Of a stretch of 64,000 nt of DNA, positions 60,259 through 64,000 are shown in pieces; position 1 is the first letter of the stretch, and every line of letters begins with the position of its first letter. Both the position numbers and the translations under genes were made by a program. This stretch comes from Bacteroidota bacterium (GTDB taxonomy: Bacteria > Bacteroidota > Bacteroidia > UKL13-3): contig JAUXUD010000033.1 of the NCBI GenBank assembly GCA_030680835.1, positions 55,409-119,408 on the forward strand, written 5' to 3'. Below the pieces are notes generated by a model. That model had not been told where the DNA came from, ran no database searches, and saw only the letters and a list, made by a program, of their open reading frames with translations.

Positions 60259-61251
60259 ATGGGTATCCTAGCTTTTCAAAAGCCTGACAAAGTTATCATG
60301 CATAAAGAAACTGACTTTTTTGGTCAGTTTGAGTTTCGCCCTCTTGAAAAAGGATATGGCGTAACTATTGGTAACTCATTAAGAAGAATTTTGTTGTCTT
60401 CTTTAGAAGGCTACGCAATTACTTCTGTAAAAATAACAGGAGTAGATCATGAGTTTTCAACCGTTAAAGGTGTAATTGAAGATGTTACCGAAATGGTAAT
60501 GAACCTCAAGCAGGTTCGCTTCAAGCGCATTATTGATGGCATTGATAACGAAAAGGTTTATATCAATATCAAAGGTCAGGAGCAGTTTCTGGCAGGTGAA
60601 ATTGGTAAACATACAAACTCTTTCAAGGTGCTGAACCCTGAACAGGTTATTTGTAATATGGAACCTTTTGTTCACCTCGAAGTAGAACTAACCGTTGAAA
60701 AAGGACGGGGTTATGTGCCTTCTGAAGAGAACAAAGCCAAAGATGCAAATATTGGTGTGATTGCCATTGACTCTATTTTTACACCGATCAAAAACGTGAA
60801 ATACAGCGTTGAAGATTACCGTGTAGAACAAAAAACAGATTACGAAAAACTGTTAATCGAAATCAATACCGATGGTTCCATCCATCCTGAAGATGCTTTG
60901 AAAGAAGCTGCCAAGATTTTGATTCAGCACTTTATGCTGTTCTCTGATGAGTTGATTACCCTGGATACTCAGGTTAAAGAACCAACCCAGGAAGTTGATG
61001 AGAATTATTTACATGTACGCAAAATATTAAAAACACCTTTGTCCGACCTTGATTTATCTGTTAGAGCTTACAATTGCTTGAAAGCTGCCGATATTAAATC
61101 ACTTTCTGACCTGGTTGCATACGATATTGCTGATTTGTTGAAATTCCGCAACTTTGGTAAAAAATCGTTAAGTGAGCTCGAAGAATTGGTTCGCGATAAA
61201 GGATTAACTTTTGGAATAGACATTGCGAAATACAAATTGGATCAGGACTAA
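60259..61251 (+). CDS. rpoA: RNA polymerase alpha subunit
   Basis: 330 residues. The N-terminal domain dimerises and holds beta and beta-prime ([40 protein letters not shown]); the C-terminal domain ([40 protein letters not shown]) binds UP elements and activators and keeps the Arg and Asn of the DNA-contact helix. Between rpsD and rplQ as in most bacteria. Confidence 0.98.
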   Translation: MGILAFQKPDKVIMHKETDFFGQFEFRPLEKGYGVTIGNSLRRILLSSLEGYAITSVKITGVDHEFSTVKGVIEDVTEMVMNLKQVRFKRIIDGIDNEKVYINIKGQEQFLAGEIGKHTNSFKVLNPEQVICNMEPFVHLEVELTVEKGRGYVPSEENKAKDANIGVIAIDSIFTPIKNVKYSVEDYRVEQKTDYEKLLIEINTDGSIHPEDALKEAAKILIQHFMLFSDELITLDTQVKEPTQEVDENYLHVRKILKTPLSDLDLSVRAYNCLKAADIKSLSDLVAYDIADLLKFRNFGKKSLSELEELVRDKGLTFGIDIAKYKLDQD

Positions 61252-61263
61252 AAAGAACACAGG

Positions 61264-61764
61264 ATGAGACACGGAAAAACTTTTAATCATTTAAGCAGAA
61301 CAGCATCGCACAGAAAGTCGTTGCTTGCCAATATGGCTACCTCGCTTATTATACACAAACGCATTACCACCACGCAGGCCAAAGCAAAAGCATTGCGCAA
61401 GTATGTTGAACCTCTTTTAACAAAAGCAAAAGACGACAGCACGCATTCGCGCAGGGTTGTGTTCAGCTATCTTAAAAACAAAGAATCGATTGTTGAGTTG
61501 TTTGGACCCATTGCACTAAAAATTGGCGACAGACCCGGTGGATATACGCGCGTAATGAAATTGATGAACCGTAAAGGCGACAACGCCGAAATGGCCATCA
61601 TTGAACTGGTTGACTTCAACGAAGCACTATTGGCCGAAAAAGGCACCAAAGTGGGCGCATCAAAAAGAACCCGCAGAGGAAAAGCAAAAGTGGTTGCTCC
61701 TGCAAAAGAAGTGGCTGCAAAAGAAGTTGCTCCGGCAACTGAAGAAGCTCCTGAAGAAAACTAA
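61264..61764 (+). CDS. rplQ: Ribosomal protein L17 with Ala/Lys/Glu tail
   Basis: 166 residues. Tunnel-exit protein. Residues 1-116 or so are L17 proper ([20 protein letters not shown], then [20 protein letters not shown]). The rest is a low-complexity tail of Ala, Lys, Val and Glu with repeats of AKEVA/APATEEA. Such tails are frequent in Bacteroidota L17. Last gene of the operon, followed by a terminator. Confidence 0.96.
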   Translation: MRHGKTFNHLSRTASHRKSLLANMATSLIIHKRITTTQAKAKALRKYVEPLLTKAKDDSTHSRRVVFSYLKNKESIVELFGPIALKIGDRPGGYTRVMKLMNRKGDNAEMAIIELVDFNEALLAEKGTKVGASKRTRRGKAKVVAPAKEVAAKEVAPATEEAPEEN

Positions 61765-61786
61765 TCAGCAAATTATACATTATTTA

Positions 61787-61820
61787 AAAGCCGTTACATT
61801 AAAATGTGGCGGCTTTTTTT
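61787..61820 (+). terminator. Terminator of the ribosomal cluster
   Basis: A 13-bp stem (AAAGCCGTTACAT with ATGTGGCGGCTTT, two G-U pairs), loop TAAA, then a T-run to 61820. It ends the long operon 23 bases after rplQ. Confidence 0.9.
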
Positions 61821-61829
61821 ATCTCCTAT

Positions 61830-61932
61830 CTGCGAAAATATGCGTATACATCTGCGATAATCTGCGAGAAAAGAGGATTTACAATTTCACGCAGATTTGC
61901 GCTGATTTCAACGCAGATTCACGCAGATTTAA
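61830..61932. repeat. ATCTGCG / CGCAGAT interspersed repeats
   Basis: Several copies of ATCTGCG(A/T) on the left (61828-61868) and CACGCAGATT on the right (61890-61930), so the two halves can pair loosely. A repeat of this kind is common between Bacteroidota genes. It separates the ribosomal cluster from the next gene. Confidence 0.5.
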
Positions 61933-62022
61933 GTTTTTCATAGTACATATCCACAATTAATTAAAACTTCCGTTTCCTGCTTTCTTTCAAATTCCTTACA
62001 ATTGAGGTATTAAACCAATACC

Positions 62023-63456
62023 ATGGCATTAAGCAGATTCTGGTCGTATATGATTGTAAGCAGCATCGTATATATTTTTTATATGATGCTTTCGGGGGGT
62101 GTATATTCATTGGGCAGTATTGTTAATGGCAAACAAAATGAACCATTGGTGGTTGGAGAATTTACCACTGTTGTTTTACAGCAAAAAGATTCGGTTTTAT
62201 TTGCAAACATTGCTGCTAATAAAGGAACTGGATTTCAGCAGAATGATACTTTATACCGTTTACTGGATAATGGCGTGGTTGAACTGTGTGTGGGCAAGCA
62301 ACAGGCAGATGGAATTTTTGCTACCTGTAAAAATACCATTATGGATTTATGGCTGCCGCTCATTGGCTATCTCACTTTTTTTTGTGGCTTGTTAAATTTG
62401 TTAAGCGATTCAAATGCCATTAGCAAACTGGCCAGAGTACTGGCACCGTTTTTTGTGCGCATCTTCCCCGACCTGCCCAAAGGCCATGCAGCTTATGGTT
62501 TTATGACCATGAATTTTGCAGCCAATTTTCTGGGCCTGGATAATGCCGCAACTCCATTTGGATTAAAAGCCATGGAAAGTATGCAGGAAGTGAATCCCGA
62601 TAAAGACAAAGCCACCAACAGCCAGATTATGTTTTTGTGTTTGCATGCTGCCGGTTTAACCCTGATCCCAACTTCTATAATTGGGTACCGTGCTGCGCAA
62701 AATGCTACCAACCCCGCCGATATCATGCTGCCTACCATCATCACTTCATTTATTGGAACATTGGCAGCTTTGGTGTTTGTGAGCATCAAACAACGCATTA
62801 ATTTAATAAACCTCGTAGTGTTGGGTTTTGTGACCGGCGTGAGCGCAATAATAAGTTTCCTGTTATTTTATATCAACAAATTAAATGGCATCGAAAAATT
62901 TCATTTTACGGGTAACTTAAGTAATGGGGTTTTGCTGTTTATCATCCTGCTTATTGTTGCGTATTGTATTTACAGCGAAAAAATATTTAAGCTGAACCAA
63001 ACCAATATATTTGATTCGTTTGTGCATGGAGCCAAAGATGGATTTACCACAGGAGTACGGGTATTACCTTATATGATTGCCATGCTGGTTGCCTTAAGCA
63101 TTTTTCGCAATTCCAGTTTAATGACCATCGTAATGAACGGAATTACTTCTTTATTGAATGTATTTAAAGTGGACCCACAAGTTATCAATGCCATACCCGT
63201 CGCTATCATGCGTCCGTTTAGTGCCGGTGGCTCAAGAGGATTTATGCTCGATGCCATGAAAACCTATGGTGCCGATAGTTTAACCGGACAATTATCCTGC
63301 CTGTTTCAGGGTGCCGCCGAAACAACTTTTTATGTAGTAGCCTTATATTTTGGTTCAGTAAATGTAAAAAATACACGTTATACATTAGGCATCATGTTGC
63401 TCGTCGATCTGGTTTGTGTAATCACCGGAATTTTTGTTTGCAAGCTGTATTTTTAG
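62023..63456 (+). CDS. SpmA/SpmB-type nucleoside-recognition membrane protein
   Basis: 477 residues with about ten hydrophobic segments. It looks like SpmA and SpmB fused into one chain: the first half has the Gate motif LPKGHAAYGFMTMNFAANFL and LGLDNAATPFGLKAMESMQE, the second half GFTTGVRVLPYMIAMLVALS and RPFSAGGSRGFMLDAMKTYG. In sporulating Firmicutes SpmA/B affect spore maturation; in non-sporulating Bacteroidota the role and substrate are unknown, and transport of a small molecule is plausible. Compared with a simple SpmAB fusion there is an extra domain of about 85 residues after the first membrane segment. Confidence 0.85.
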   Translation: MALSRFWSYMIVSSIVYIFYMMLSGGVYSLGSIVNGKQNEPLVVGEFTTVVLQQKDSVLFANIAANKGTGFQQNDTLYRLLDNGVVELCVGKQQADGIFATCKNTIMDLWLPLIGYLTFFCGLLNLLSDSNAISKLARVLAPFFVRIFPDLPKGHAAYGFMTMNFAANFLGLDNAATPFGLKAMESMQEVNPDKDKATNSQIMFLCLHAAGLTLIPTSIIGYRAAQNATNPADIMLPTIITSFIGTLAALVFVSIKQRINLINLVVLGFVTGVSAIISFLLFYINKLNGIEKFHFTGNLSNGVLLFIILLIVAYCIYSEKIFKLNQTNIFDSFVHGAKDGFTTGVRVLPYMIAMLVALSIFRNSSLMTIVMNGITSLLNVFKVDPQVINAIPVAIMRPFSAGGSRGFMLDAMKTYGADSLTGQLSCLFQGAAETTFYVVALYFGSVNVKNTRYTLGIMLLVDLVCVITGIFVCKLYF

Positions 63457-64000
63457 GGCTACAATGCATTCCATGTCGAGTAAGCAATTTTTGCTTTAAC
63501 AAACAATTTCTATGATTGACATTTCCCAAACTGCGTCAGCAGTGTCATCTCATTAGAAAAAGAAATGGCAGAATAAAATTGAACAGCGTAGCTGTGGCAT
63601 CTTTCTTCTTAACATTGAAAGTAAATGAATACAATTCTAATGAAATTCAAGAAACAACTTTTAATTATTAATTGTTAGATGCCACCACTGACGTGGTTTA
63701 AAACTATTTATGAATGTTTGTGCTACTTAGATGTCACCACTGACGTGGTTATGGTAAACAATTTTTATGGATACAAATAGTTCAATTTTGTGTCATTGGC
63801 CGCAATCCCGATAGCTAACTCAGGTTGAAAACGAATGGAATTATTAAGGACTCAAGCTGATCCTTCGGCAGGCTACCAATGACATCTTCCGCATGTGTGT
63901 GAAAATCATTAGGTTTCATGTTGGAGATTATTAGGAACAATTGTCATATTTAATAGTGCGGCCCTTTTTATTAGCGATTTTAATTGCTGCATTTCGAGTT
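63457..64000. other. Gene-free end region with hairpin family
   Basis: No credible gene in 544 bases. It holds four copies of a small hairpin with the leader AGATGNC (listed separately) and a segment with CCTTCGGCAGGCT (63863-63875). The next gene must start beyond the window. Confidence 0.6.
63529..63750. repeat. AGATGNC hairpin family, four copies
   Basis: Copies on the minus strand: AGATGAC then ACTGC-tgac-GCAGT (stem 63530-63543) and AGATGCC then ACAGC-tac-GCTGT (63583-63595). Copies on the plus strand: AGATGCC then ACCAC-tgac-GTGGT (63684-63697) and AGATGTC then ACCAC-tgac-GTGGT (63736-63749). The leader is constant, the stems differ but stay paired. Confidence 0.7.

Noticed and set aside
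63457..64000. tRNA genes or a gene start at the right edge
   Set aside because: No cloverleaf with a T-loop GTTCRA pattern and no open frame with protein-like content was found.

Overview
The window comes from a member of the Bacteroidota, probably an environmental relative of the Chitinophagales or Sphingobacteriales; the order is an inference. Supporting signs are AT-rich DNA, a SusD-like fragment, a TonB-dependent receptor, three proteins with type IX secretion (T9SS) C-terminal tails, many lipoproteins, promoters of the Bacteroidota form TTG-N17-23-TAnnTTTG, start sites with little Shine-Dalgarno signal, and an rpsL-rpsG-fusA-S10-spc-alpha cluster without tuf. No tRNA, rRNA, CRISPR array, intact insertion sequence or replication origin was seen.

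Layout. Bases 1-1185 hold the end of a SusD-like gene and a MOSC-domain gene. Bases 1186-9340 form a loosely packed accessory region: a HigB/HigA toxin-antitoxin pair, single lipoprotein, peptidase and membrane-protein genes in alternating orientation, a Fic-domain gene with a small convergent candidate antitoxin, a HEPN-like gene, shared intergenic repeat modules, and a decayed gene made of 42-bp (14-codon) repeats. Bases 9348-25755 are a housekeeping and envelope region: a hypothetical helical protein, gcvP, a YbaB-family gene, prfC, a small T9SS cargo divergent from a TonB receptor, a 2Fe-2S ferredoxin-like protein, two envelope proteins, a pabB-like gene, a multipass membrane protein and uvrC. 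The gaps between these genes are filled with heptanucleotide tandem repeats and REP-like palindromes.

Bases 26029-44293 are almost entirely two giant T9SS-exported surface proteins of 3255 and 2725 residues. Both are built from tandem beta-rich modules and GEVED domains, share nearly the same C-terminal region, and end at copies of the same UUCG-loop terminator. They look like paralogues from a tandem duplication.

Bases 44404-61820 are the ribosomal protein supercluster: rpsL, rpsG, fusA, rpsJ through rpsQ, rplN through rplO, secY, infA, rpmJ, rpsM, rpsK, rpsD, rpoA and rplQ. Two tandem promoters precede rpsL, a clear internal promoter precedes infA, a probable one precedes rpsH, and a strong terminator follows rplQ. 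Notable details are an Arg/Gly-rich tail on S3, zinc-ligand-free L36 and S14, and no map gene between secY and infA. The window closes with a SpmA-SpmB-type membrane protein and a gene-free end that carries a family of small hairpins with compensatory stem changes.

Most worth checking: the convergent Fic/antitoxin pair with related flanking repeats, the 14-codon repeat remnant, the recurrent leader module in front of unrelated accessory genes, the covarying hairpins at the right end, and the heptad satellites.
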